Source of the DNA: JAPLDB01 sp038206355
GTDB lineage: Bacteria; Bacteroidota; Bacteroidia; AKYH767-A; 2013-40CM-41-45
Assembly (NCBI GenBank): GCA_038206355.1
Contig: JBBRAY010000022.1
Span: forward strand, 1 to 58,104
DNA length: 58,104 bases
Reading direction: 5' to 3'
Numbering within the stretch: the stretch's first letter is position 1; each line of letters opens with the position of its first letter. The translations under genes and the position numbers were made by a program. The notes under the pieces were generated by a model, which worked only from the letters and a program-made list of their open reading frames with translations, was not told where the DNA came from and ran no database searches. Shown piece by piece: positions 38,305-46,313 of the stretch.

Positions 38305-39480
38305 GTGAACAATTATTTTCAACTATTTTTTTTGTGTTTATTGCTCGGATGTAATCAATCGGATAACAAGGGTAAAATAAAATCATCTCCGAAAGATGAA
38401 ATGGTTTATGCTGAAGGAAAGAAGGACATGATCCTCCAGACGGACCGCCCGCCGAACCTTGAAACTCCGTTAAAGTATTTCAAACTTGATTATACTCCCA
38501 ACGATGTTTTTTTCGTTCGCTGGCATTTATCAGGATTGCCTTCTTCTGTTGATACCAATACTTTCAGACTGCAAGTTGATGGCCATGTAAATAAAACCCT
38601 GTCGCTTTCACTCAACGACCTTAAAACAAAATTCAAGTCCGTTTCTTTAGTTGCACTTGCTGAATGCGCCGGCAACTCAAGGAGTTTCTTTGATCCACGC
38701 GTTGCAGGCGGCCAGTGGAAAAACGGAGGCATGGGTAATGCGCAGTGGAAAGGTGTGCCGGTGAAAGATATTTTGTCTGCTGCAGGAATAAAGCCCGGAG
38801 CTTTCGATGTTTCTTTCAACGGAATGGATGAACCTCCTTTATCCTCCGTTCCTGATTTTGTAAAATCATTGCGGGTTGATCATGCCATGGACGGTGAAGT
38901 GATGATTGCATACGAAATGAACGGAGAGCCGCTGCCATTACTCAACGGATTTCCTTTGAAGCTCGTGGTGCCGGGATGGTATGCAACTTACTGGATCGGT
39001 ATGCTGAATGAGATCCGTGTTTATCCTGATACCTTCAAGGGATACTGGATGAAGAAAGCATACCTCATTCCTAAAGGCGTACGCAATGGAAATGAAAACC
39101 ATGATTCGCTTGCCAAAGAAACAGAGCCCATCAATAAACTTGACATCCGTTCATTGTTTATTTATCCCGAGCCCGATGCTAATATTTCAAAAGATAAAAA
39201 CCATGAAGTGGAAGGCCTCGCATTTGATGCCGGCGACAGCATCGTAAAAGTTGAAGTTTCTCTCGACGGCAAATCATGGCAGGAAGCAAAATTGTCAACC
39301 TATATATCAAAGTATTCCTGGCGCAGATGGAAATTTAACTGGAGGCCTGGCAAAGCAGGAGATTATAAATTATTTGTCAGGGCAACCAATGCTGCCGGAG
39401 AAACGCAACCAGACCATCAATGGAACAGAAGCGGATACATGAGAAATCAAATTGAAACCCTGACCCTGAAAGCTGAATAA
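38305..39480 (+). CDS. sulfite dehydrogenase-like molybdopterin subunit (SorA/SoxC family), lipoprotein
   Basis: Protein of 391 residues from a GTG start 2 nt after the cytochrome stop. The lipobox LLLGC is at residues 12-16. The sulfite-oxidase fold has the Mo-ligating Cys in ALAECAGNSR (C121), a GGQWKNGGMGNAQWKGVPV cofactor segment, and LVVPGWYATYWIGMLNEI. The C-terminal Mo-co dimerisation Ig-like domain carries VEVSLDGKSWQEA and YSWRRWKFNW. Family members oxidise sulfite to sulfate in the periplasm. No Tat twin-arginine motif is seen, which is unusual for a Mo enzyme with a pterin cofactor. The partner cytochrome is encoded next. Confidence 0.88.
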   Translation: MNNYFQLFFLCLLLGCNQSDNKGKIKSSPKDEMVYAEGKKDMILQTDRPPNLETPLKYFKLDYTPNDVFFVRWHLSGLPSSVDTNTFRLQVDGHVNKTLSLSLNDLKTKFKSVSLVALAECAGNSRSFFDPRVAGGQWKNGGMGNAQWKGVPVKDILSAAGIKPGAFDVSFNGMDEPPLSSVPDFVKSLRVDHAMDGEVMIAYEMNGEPLPLLNGFPLKLVVPGWYATYWIGMLNEIRVYPDTFKGYWMKKAYLIPKGVRNGNENHDSLAKETEPINKLDIRSLFIYPEPDANISKDKNHEVEGLAFDAGDSIVKVEVSLDGKSWQEAKLSTYISKYSWRRWKFNWRPGKAGDYKLFVRATNAAGETQPDHQWNRSGYMRNQIETLTLKAE

Positions 39481-39491
39481 TTGAACTTAAT

Positions 39492-39824
39492 ATGTCGCCA
39501 AAATATTTTCTGATCACTTCCCTTTTCATCTTTACCATGATCTCCTGTGCAGAAAATAAAACCGGAGAGCCTGAAGCTGCGACCTCTGCAAAAAATATTC
39601 ATGACGTAGAAACCAATCTCGGAACTGCTGAAGGAGAGGAAATTTTTAAAACAAACTGCCTGACTTGTCATTCTCTCCGATACATACAAATGCAACCTGA
39701 CTTCCCGAGGAAGAACTGGGAAAAGATTGTGGAAAAGATGATAAAGAATTTCGGCGCTCCCATTCCGGATTCATCGGCAAAGATTATTGTGGATTATCTG
39801 GTTACTGTTAAAGGGAAAGAATGA
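39492..39824 (+). CDS. monoheme c-type cytochrome, SorB-like lipoprotein
   Basis: Protein of 110 residues with a signal peptide and lipobox (FTMISCAEN). It has one haem site CLTCHSL near residue 56, and a Met (IVEKMIKNFGAPIP) in the usual sixth-ligand area. It sits 11 bp after the molybdoenzyme stop, so it is probably the electron acceptor of the sulfite dehydrogenase, passing electrons toward the respiratory chain. It is the last gene of the plus-strand operon. A hairpin follows at 39927-39952. Confidence 0.85.
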   Translation: MSPKYFLITSLFIFTMISCAENKTGEPEAATSAKNIHDVETNLGTAEGEEIFKTNCLTCHSLRYIQMQPDFPRKNWEKIVEKMIKNFGAPIPDSSAKIIVDYLVTVKGKE

Positions 39825-39926
39825 TTGTTGAATGACCCGCTTTGCCACCGGTAGGACAATCATAATTATAAATTAAAATTGCTACAGATGGTCAGATAAA
39901 AATCAAAAGAGAATGCCGCAGAACAT

Positions 39927-39952
39927 ATCCCGATTCGATGGGATATCGGGAT
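39927..39952. repeat. inverted repeat between convergent genes, possible terminator
   Basis: ATCCCGAT (39927-39934) is repeated inverted as ATCGGGAT (39945-39952) with a 10-base loop. It lies 103 bp after the cytochrome stop and 64 bp after the end of the minus-strand gene at 40016. No clear U-run, so a terminator role is tentative. Confidence 0.35.
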
Positions 39953-40015
39953 TCGCAGATGATGAGATGATCAATCTTCTATGAATAGAATTTTAGGATT
40001 GGTGGTAAATGGGTT

Positions 40016-40780
40016 TCAAATAATGAATGGAATAACAGCTTTTCTTTCTTTGGGATAGTCAGAAAATTTTTGTTTGTACCACTCGTGATGATTTAAAGCC
40101 CGCGGAAACAGATTGGCGAAGGTCCATACAGCAAAACTCAATGCAGGCAGGTTCCACGCCATGACAGCAAATCCCGTCCATTCAATTATTTCACCAAGGA
40201 GATTCGGCGATGAAATATAATCAAACAAAAAACCTTTCGGAATCTGATAACCGGTATCTCCCTTTTTTCTCAGCCCGATTAAAATTGTATCTGAAGTCAT
40301 GTTAATGATCATTCCGGCAATGAATAAAATAAGCCCCGCAACAAAATGAGGAGTCGTCAGCCAGTGCAGGTTGTAAGAATCCCACGTCACAATCTCTGCA
40401 AGGAAATATCCGTTGAGTCCGGCATTCACCACATTAAAAAATATGGCATTGATTACGATAAAAACCGGCATTCTTTTTTCTGTCGCTTTAATCCTGAGCG
40501 GATAAATGATCGTTCTGTTACAATAATGAATAATCCACAACACAAAAAGTATCCATACTAATGTTTCAGTTGTATTTTTTCCGGCGACGAGAAAATAAAT
40601 CATGATTGCCAGAGAAGGCAGTTCCATGATAAACCATCCCTGCTTATTATTGATCGTCATGCCCCACTTGTCAGACGTATGCCTGCCAAAAGGTGCTTTT
40701 ACAAAATACAATGCTACATGCGTAACAACAGCAACTGCAATCCAGATCAGGGTTATGGTTTGAAGCGTTGCAGGATTCAT
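40016..40780 (-). CDS. steroid 5-alpha-reductase-like/DUF1295 membrane protein
   Basis: Protein of 254 residues with six or seven membrane segments. The C-terminal part matches the steroid-5-alpha-reductase/isoprenylcysteine methyltransferase-like fold: GDTGYQIPKGFLFDYISSPNLLGEIIEW, LSFAVWTFANLFPRALNHHEWY, then a terminal YPKERKAVIPFII. The conserved charged pattern (Tyr-Ile-Ser-x-Pro-Asn, and Arg-Ala-x-x-His-His) is typical. Proteins of this type reduce double bonds in steroids or lipids; the bacterial substrate is unknown. Its ATG overlaps the TGA of the broken reductase gene (ATGA), so the two were co-translated. Confidence 0.87.
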   Translation of the reverse strand: MNPATLQTITLIWIAVAVVTHVALYFVKAPFGRHTSDKWGMTINNKQGWFIMELPSLAIMIYFLVAGKNTTETLVWILFVLWIIHYCNRTIIYPLRIKATEKRMPVFIVINAIFFNVVNAGLNGYFLAEIVTWDSYNLHWLTTPHFVAGLILFIAGMIINMTSDTILIGLRKKGDTGYQIPKGFLFDYISSPNLLGEIIEWTGFAVMAWNLPALSFAVWTFANLFPRALNHHEWYKQKFSDYPKERKAVIPFII

Positions 40781-41769
40781 TTTACTTCTTCCGATTTAGT
40801 TTTCATCCATTGAAAAAAATCATGCAACGTTTCCCTCAGTGGTCGAGGCTGTTATGAAAGTTCCCTTCTTGCCTTTGAATTGTCCATGCGTGGATGTCCG
40901 TCCTCAATGGCTTTGACAGATTCAAAAGTAATTGAAGGTGCTTCGCCAATCAGTTTGCTGTAGAAGAATACAAAAGGAACGCTCAACTTCAGCAGCCTGA
41001 AAGGCAAAACCATTTTCGGCATTTTCTTCCTTGTGAGTTCGCCGGTCATTTTCACAATCTCCCTAAAACTCCAGTACTTTCCCGACAGCAAATAGACCTC
41101 TCCATTCCTGCCTTTATCAATGGCATTGCAAATTGAATCAGCAACATCACGCACATCTACAATATCATATCCACCGGACGGGATAACAGGTATTCTGCCC
41201 CTGTAGAAATCCATCAGGGCTTTACCCATTTTAGAGGATTTGAAATCAAATGGTCCCACGACACATCCCGGTCAGACAACCACCACTTCAATTCCATTTT
41301 CCGTTGCTCCTTTCAGTATGATTTGCTCACCGGTAGATTTCGAAAAATCATACACAAAACTTTTTTCCGTTTTGTAAGGACGGGATTCGTTGTATGTAGT
41401 GGTATGCGGCAGATCCCCGACGGCATGAACACTGCTGACATGAATGATCTTCTTTACTCCTGCTGCAATTGCTGCCTCAAGAACATACCGGGGGCCTTCC
41501 GTATTTGTTTTGAATACCAATCCGTTTTCATCGCCATTAATACTGATAATGGCTGCGCAATTGAGAACAACTTCACAGCCATTCATTAATGTAATCAGAT
41601 CTTCCTTAATGAGGATATCTCCCTTCGCTAATTGGAGATCTAGACCCGTCAGGCTTCGCGAATCAGAATGAAAAAATGCCCTCACCTGAAATCCTTTCTC
41701 TAAAAGCTTTCTGCACACGACATTTCCGATGTGGCCACTTGCTCCTGTAACAGCGATCTGAGTTGGCAT
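40777..41769 (-). pseudogene. NAD-dependent epimerase/dihydroflavonol-reductase with two in-frame stop codons
   Basis: One frame of 331 codons encodes a complete extended short-chain dehydrogenase: GASGHIGNVVCRKLLEKG (nucleotide binding, residue 9 on), HVSSVHAVG, a catalytic-type YDFSK, PGCVVGPFDF, VDVRDVADSI and a terminal helix RPLRETLHDFFQWM. It is interrupted by TGA at 41272-41274, where the family has Arg before PG (CGA to TGA), and by TAA at 40852-40854, where Tyr is expected in ELSY. The frame is otherwise intact and the natural TGA overlaps the next ATG. The simplest reading is two nonsense mutations. The first product would lack the substrate half. Confidence 0.85.
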
Positions 41770-41834
41770 TAGAAAATTTCTGCTCCCTGCAGGGGAAATC
41801 CCCCTTCACTCACAGATTTAATTTAACGCCAAAG

Positions 41835-42119
41835 CTAACTTTTTAATCTTCTCAGTATTTTCTCCATGGCTTCAACTGACAACAGGATGCTACTCTCGTA
41901 GGAATCCGCATTTCTCTTTACTATTTTATTATCCCCTTTATGAGAGAGGTACAGTTCGCACCACTTATTAGACGGATCGTTTTTCGCACTTTCTTTTAGT
42001 GTAACGTCAACACGGATTGCTTCCGGATAAGTATGAAAAAGTTTACCCACCTTTTCATTTACAAATTCTTTCAGCTCTTCCGATTCTTTAAATTTTATTG
42101 TTTGAAGTGTGATATTCAT
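41835..42119 (-). CDS. hpf: ribosome hibernation promoting factor, short form
   Basis: Protein of 94 residues of the RaiA/HPF family: NITLQTIKFKESEELKEFVNEK (first strand-helix), EAIRVDVTLKESA, WCELYLSHKGDN and a basic final helix SVEAMEKILRRLKS. There is no long-form C-terminal domain. It binds the decoding region of the 30S subunit and inactivates ribosomes under stress. It lies 44 bp after the Usp gene, downstream of the GNAT-nitrilase on the same strand, and may share the FNR-box promoter at 44717-44730. Confidence 0.92.
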   Translation of the reverse strand: MNITLQTIKFKESEELKEFVNEKVGKLFHTYPEAIRVDVTLKESAKNDPSNKWCELYLSHKGDNKIVKRNADSYESSILLSVEAMEKILRRLKS

Positions 42120-42163
42120 TTTATTCTTGATTTAAGTAAATAATTATTATGGCCGGATTAAAA

Positions 42164-43027
42164 TTAATCCGTGACCGGCACACTCAGTACCGGAATATCA
42201 GAATGGTTTACGACCTTCCTATCAGTCCTTGAATTAAAGACGCTGTCAACATTATGGCTACTGTTGGTAACCACAGTTACCATATCAGCATTTTCACGAT
42301 GGGCATATTCTAAAATTTCGTCAGCATAGTTGGCCCCAGCACTCAACGCAAGCGTACATGGAATATTCTCATTTGTAAACTGCTTTAGGAGCACTTCACC
42401 CTTCTCACGCAATGAGTCCGGTATTTTATTTGCCTTGTCATCTGCATATCCGAAAAGCAAAACAGATGCCTCAAATATTTTTGCAAGTTCAATAACCTGT
42501 TCCGCTTTTTTAAGGGTTAAAAGATTTTCATTGAAAGGAAAGACAATCTTTTTAAATTCATTCGCATGTGAATGAAGATTGATCGTAAGCACAGGAATGG
42601 TAGTATTGTTAACCACACTGAAAGCGTTGCTGCCAAATAACCATTCTGAAATACCTGATGTACCGTGCGTTCCCATTACGATCAGGTCTGCATCGTACAG
42701 GTGTCCGGCCCGGATCACATTTTCATATACAGTCCCCGAATAAGAAACATGGCTAACATGAATATTGTTCTCTTCTTTAATTTTCCTTGCCAGTTTTGCC
42801 AGGTTTTCTTTGGAAGCTTTTATCATTTCCTCATTCAGGAAACTGACTGACATAATCTCCGCCGGCGCAATAAATCCGGTGGATTCAACTACATGAAGTA
42901 AGATCAGTTTTGCTTTCGTCTTCTTTGTCAGCTCCACTGCCTTCTCTAACGCTTTAACAGACGTCTCCGAGAAATCAGTGGGGAATAAAATTGTATTTAT
43001 TTTAAAATATTTCATTTGATGCTTCAT
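42164..43027 (-). CDS. universal stress protein, tandem UspA domains (second copy)
   Basis: Protein of 287 residues with two UspA folds. Domain 1 begins NTILFPTDFSETSVKALEKA and has the ATP-loop GTHGTSGISEWLFGSNAFSVV (about residues 122-142). Domain 2 is degenerate, with TNSSHNVDSVFNSRTDRKVV in place of the Gly-rich loop. It is similar in design to the Usp at 1677-2570 but clearly diverged. It starts 1 nt after the stop of the GNAT-nitrilase gene and precedes hpf, indicating a three-gene stress operon. Confidence 0.93.
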   Translation of the reverse strand: MKHQMKYFKINTILFPTDFSETSVKALEKAVELTKKTKAKLILLHVVESTGFIAPAEIMSVSFLNEEMIKASKENLAKLARKIKEENNIHVSHVSYSGTVYENVIRAGHLYDADLIVMGTHGTSGISEWLFGSNAFSVVNNTTIPVLTINLHSHANEFKKIVFPFNENLLTLKKAEQVIELAKIFEASVLLFGYADDKANKIPDSLREKGEVLLKQFTNENIPCTLALSAGANYADEILEYAHRENADMVTVVTNSSHNVDSVFNSRTDRKVVNHSDIPVLSVPVTD

Positions 43028-43028
43028 A

Positions 43029-44630
43029 TTAAACCGCAGCTTTTATCTCCGCCGCAGCTTTTGATTTTCTGCTTTTTGCATGGACTGTTTCAGTATCCTC
43101 TTTATGTTTCTGAATTACTTCATACAAATCGCTTCTGATATCATTCCATGGCTGAACTGTTCCATATTCACGATTCCGTTTCAGCAATTGAAGATCCAGG
43201 TCCTGGTAAATAATGGTTTCTGTATTCGGCGTTGATTCAGTCGCAATACCTTCTCTTGAAAATTCTACATCTGAAGGCGTAAAAATCGCCGACTGCGAAA
43301 AGTGAATATCCAGGTTTTCTACTTTTGGAAGATTACCGACACATCCTGTTATTGCGACATACATCTGGTTCTCAATCGCCCTTGCCTGTGAGCAATACCT
43401 GACGCGGAGATAACCCCTGCGTTCGTCAGTATTGTACGGAACAAAAAGAATCTGTGCACCTTTCATTGCAGCAATTCGGACGAGCTCAGGAAACTGAACG
43501 TCGTAACAAATGGCTATTGCAACTTTTCCCCGGTCCGTATCAAATACTTCAACTTTATTTCCACCCTTCACTCCCCACCATTTCTTTTCATGCGGTGTAA
43601 TCTGAATTTTATATTGTTTACCAATGGTTCCATCTCTTCGGAATAAATAGGAAATATTATATAAGTCCCCATCTTCCACATTCAAATGCGAACCTGCGAT
43701 GATATTTACGTTGTATCGAATGGCAAGTTGATTGAACAGTTGGATATACCGGTCAGTAAACTCGCTCAACCTTCTGGCAGAATCTGCAGGCCGTTCGGCA
43801 GGCATGAAGGAAAGCAATTGCATGGTGAGCATTTCTGGAAACAGCACAAAATCACTTCTGTAATCTGAAGCCACGTCAACAAAATATTCACAGTGTGTTG
43901 CGAACTCATCAAAGTCTTTAACCGTTCTCATCTGGTATTGCACAGCCGCAACCCTTACATACCTAGAACCACTGGCCTCCGCCTTATCACGGTATTGAAA
44001 ATTGGTCCACTCGAGATACGTTGCAAATCCGCAAGATTCTTTATCATTGGGTAGATAATCCGGCAATACTTTTTTCAATGCAAATCCATTTGCCAGCTGC
44101 ATAGTCAGAACAGGATCAAATATTTTTTTGTCGGTAACTGCACTTACATAATCATAGACATCCATTTTATCTTTGTGCTTATGGAAATTCGGAATCCGAC
44201 CGCCGATAGAAATCATTTTCATGTTCTTTGTTATTGCAAATCTTTTTCTCCAGTCATACATTCTCCTGGCCAGCTTCATATTCCTGAATTCAGGGTCAAC
44301 CATTATCTCCATCCCATACAAAGTATCACCTTTGGGATTGTGATTAGAGATGTAACCATTTGCTGTGAGTTCGCCCCAGCTTGAGGTCTCTGAATATTTG
44401 CTGCTATCAATGATCAACGTACAGCTTGATGCTATAATTTTCCCATTGTACTCGATACCGAATTGTCCTTCAGGGAACAGCTTTGTGATGTTTTCGAACT
44501 GCTCTATCTTCCATGGCCGCATTTCAGGGAAACATTTCAACTGTAGCTGAACGATACTTTCATAATCTTCCAGTTGCAGGTTTCTACCTTTAATTTTTTT
44601 CTGAATACTGTTGTTATTTACTTTAGTCAT
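43029..44630 (-). CDS. GNAT acetyltransferase-nitrilase fusion
   Basis: Fusion protein of 533 residues. The N-terminal GNAT acyltransferase (about 15-205) has the acetyl-CoA loop near EIMVDPEFRNMKLARRMYDW. The C-terminal carbon-nitrogen hydrolase (about 225-500) has the nitrilase triad: Glu in LFPEML, Lys in ITPHEKKWW and Cys in AIAICYDVQFPEL. Similar fusions are known in several phyla but their amide substrate is not. No signal peptide. It leads an operon with Usp and hpf. An FNR-type palindrome (44717-44730) lies about 90 bp upstream of its ATG. It follows a Crp/Fnr gene that may regulate it. Confidence 0.9.
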   Translation of the reverse strand: MTKVNNNSIQKKIKGRNLQLEDYESIVQLQLKCFPEMRPWKIEQFENITKLFPEGQFGIEYNGKIIASSCTLIIDSSKYSETSSWGELTANGYISNHNPKGDTLYGMEIMVDPEFRNMKLARRMYDWRKRFAITKNMKMISIGGRIPNFHKHKDKMDVYDYVSAVTDKKIFDPVLTMQLANGFALKKVLPDYLPNDKESCGFATYLEWTNFQYRDKAEASGSRYVRVAAVQYQMRTVKDFDEFATHCEYFVDVASDYRSDFVLFPEMLTMQLLSFMPAERPADSARRLSEFTDRYIQLFNQLAIRYNVNIIAGSHLNVEDGDLYNISYLFRRDGTIGKQYKIQITPHEKKWWGVKGGNKVEVFDTDRGKVAIAICYDVQFPELVRIAAMKGAQILFVPYNTDERRGYLRVRYCSQARAIENQMYVAITGCVGNLPKVENLDIHFSQSAIFTPSDVEFSREGIATESTPNTETIIYQDLDLQLLKRNREYGTVQPWNDIRSDLYEVIQKHKEDTETVHAKSRKSKAAAEIKAAV

Positions 44631-44716
44631 AAAAGATTTTTTTATTTAATTGTTAAAATAAAATGCACTTTGGATATGCATTCACTCCAAGATACGGAAA
44701 AACAAGGTTCATAAAC

Positions 44717-44730
44717 TTGACATAAGTCAA
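44717..44730 (-). promoter_or_regulatory. FNR-type palindrome TTGAC-N4-GTCAA
   Basis: The perfect palindrome TTGACATAAGTCAA (plus strand) fits the FNR/DNR family consensus TTGAY-N4-RTCAA. It lies between the Crp/Fnr stop (44762) and the GNAT-nitrilase ATG (44630). On the minus strand a weak TAnnTTGG -7-like box follows about 22 bp later. The neighbouring Crp/Fnr protein is the obvious candidate to bind it. Confidence 0.7.
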
Positions 44731-44761
44731 GCTTTACAAATACATAGGAAAATAAAGGATA

Positions 44762-45475
44762 TTAATCTATTGACGAAAGAATAAACAGGTTCTCGTAGTG
44801 TTCAATGAAAATGCTCTTTCCTTTTGTACGGATGAGCCTTTTCTCTTTAAAAAAACGAATTGTCCGAACCAGGTTTTCGAGTGAGGTACCTACAAAATTT
44901 GCCAGATCGGTTCTTGAAAGAATGATCTCTGAAGCATTATTTATATCGCCCGGTTTTCTAAATGTTTCATTCAGTATGAGCAATGAAAGTGCAAGCCGTT
45001 CTTTAATCCCCCTTTGTGCAAATACATTCATTCTGTTGGTCAGCACGGTGAACTCATGACTTAAACTAAAAAGCAGTTGATTGGAAAGGGCTGTAGATTG
45101 TTGCAGGAACTTCAGAAATTTTTCCCGCTCAATAAATAACAACTCGCAATCTTCCAGCGCGGCAACGGTAACAGGATGGTATTCATTACTCAGTATTGCC
45201 CGGTAACCGAATACTTCATTTGAACCATAGATAAATAGTATCTGCACTGAGCCATCATAATTCAACTGAAAGACTTTTAACTTCCCCTTTTGTAAAAGAT
45301 ACACTCCACCTGCATAACTCCCTCTCCGGTACAAAACCTTTTTTTTTGTCAACTTAATTTTAGTAGCCTCGGAAGCCAGCAGTTCCTGATCCTGCAAAGG
45401 AAGAAAGTTCCATCCTATTCCTGAACTAAAAATAAAACGGCTTAGTGCCGCTTCAATTTTCTCTTTTGAAGCCAT
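44762..45475 (-). CDS. Crp/Fnr-family transcriptional regulator (first)
   Basis: Protein of 237 residues with a cyclic-nucleotide-binding-like beta-roll (about 30-135), a dimer helix and a winged helix-turn-helix (LSRTDLANFVGTSLENLVRTIRFFKEKRLI). The recognition helix has Glu and Arg spaced as in FNR (E-xx-x-R), matching a TTGA-type half-site. There is no N-terminal Cys cluster, so it is not an Fe-S FNR; DNR-like haem sensing or another signal is possible. A TAACTTTG -7-type box directly precedes its ATG, so the transcript may be nearly leaderless. FNR-type sites lie at 44717 and 46164. Confidence 0.9.
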   Translation of the reverse strand: MASKEKIEAALSRFIFSSGIGWNFLPLQDQELLASEATKIKLTKKKVLYRRGSYAGGVYLLQKGKLKVFQLNYDGSVQILFIYGSNEVFGYRAILSNEYHPVTVAALEDCELLFIEREKFLKFLQQSTALSNQLLFSLSHEFTVLTNRMNVFAQRGIKERLALSLLILNETFRKPGDINNASEIILSRTDLANFVGTSLENLVRTIRFFKEKRLIRTKGKSIFIEHYENLFILSSID

Positions 45476-45538
45476 ACCTCAAAGTTATGATTTCACATTA
45501 TCAGAATTACAAAAAAATAAAATTCTATTACAATGAAA

Positions 45539-45560
45539 AACCGCCCCGTTAAGGGCGGTT
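45539..45560 (-). terminator. rho-independent terminator of the NTF2-like gene
   Basis: Stem AACCGCCC (45539-45546) and GGGCGGTT (45553-45560) with a six-base loop; on the minus strand it runs into a T-run. It is 30 bp after the stop at 45591 and insulates the Crp/Fnr gene downstream. Confidence 0.85.
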
Positions 45561-45590
45561 ATCAATTCATGCAAACAGAATGATCCTTGC

Positions 45591-46046
45591 TTACATTCTG
45601 GAATTCTCAGCTGCAGTACCTGCCAGCTGTTCAATAATTCCCTTCATGCCACCGTGCGCTACCGGCTTCACGTACAATCCGGAGATTTTACTTCCTTCAA
45701 ATGTGAATTCTACTTCTTCTTCCGGAAGAGCCAGCTTTTTCCCTGTTGTTGGAATGGCTTTCATGCCGGGCATTGGTGACGGCAACTCAGATGTATGTGT
45801 TCCTGTCAATTTAAGTTTTGCGGTTACCTTGTTTTTATCTTTGGCAACTGTATGCCCAAGATTAAATTTCAGATCAGGTATTCCCGTCTGAAGCGCCTTC
45901 TGCACCCCCACCCATTCTTTTCTTCCCAGCGGCTCTGCAACAGCTCCACTGAATTTGAAATCTTCGGTAAGATAACTCTCCGCTTTTTCCCAGTTTTTAT
46001 TTTCCATTTCTGATAATACTGTGTTTACTATTTTGATATTTTCCAT
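45591..46046 (-). CDS. SnoaL/NTF2-like protein
   Basis: Protein of 151 residues with an NTF2-like fold: N-terminal helix NTVLSEMENKNWEKAESYLTED, DFKFSGAVAEPLGRKEWV, then beta-sheet with AKLKLTGTHTSELPSPMPG and the conserved C-terminal strand SKISGLYVKP. Members are ester-cyclase-like enzymes or ligand binders, and the substrate is unknown. A second FNR-type site lies 118 bp upstream of its ATG (46164-46177), and a strong terminator lies 30 bp after its stop, so it is probably a single-gene unit under Crp/Fnr control. Confidence 0.8.
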   Translation of the reverse strand: MENIKIVNTVLSEMENKNWEKAESYLTEDFKFSGAVAEPLGRKEWVGVQKALQTGIPDLKFNLGHTVAKDKNKVTAKLKLTGTHTSELPSPMPGMKAIPTTGKKLALPEEEVEFTFEGSKISGLYVKPVAHGGMKGIIEQLAGTAAENSRM

Positions 46047-46163
46047 AATTTATAATTTAAAAGGTTTAAAATTTATCTGTTAACTCCTGTCAATATAGGT
46101 CATGGCATACCGGTTGGCAATGCTTAAGCACATAAATAAAGATGAACCTCTTCAAAAAATTTA

Positions 46164-46177
46164 TTGACACGTATCAA
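46164..46177 (-). promoter_or_regulatory. FNR-type palindrome TTGAC-N4-ATCAA
   Basis: TTGACACGTATCAA on the plus strand (TTGATACGTGTCAA toward the gene) matches TTGAY-N4-RTCAA. It lies in the intergenic region between the second Crp/Fnr gene and the NTF2-like gene, with a CATCTTTA box 19 bp downstream in the gene direction. Confidence 0.7.
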
Positions 46178-46313
46178 CGAAACTTGGTAACACATACAAC
46201 TTCAGGAAACTATAACTACTGTTCCTGCCATGTGAATTCACTTAAAAACACGAATTCCCCAATGAAATATATGAGAAATACTTACGGAACAAAAAAATAA
46301 AATTATAAATCGC

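Noticed and set aside
41272..41274. TGA as a selenocysteine codon in the reductase gene
   Set aside because: The position expects Arg, a second stop in the same gene is TAA, and no Sec hairpin is apparent after it.
45476..45540. TTGTAA direct repeat with 21-bp spacing before the first Crp/Fnr gene
   Set aside because: The gap to TAACTTTG is 19 rather than 22, the AATGTGTGAAT element is absent and the stretch is AT-rich; probably chance over a -33 region.
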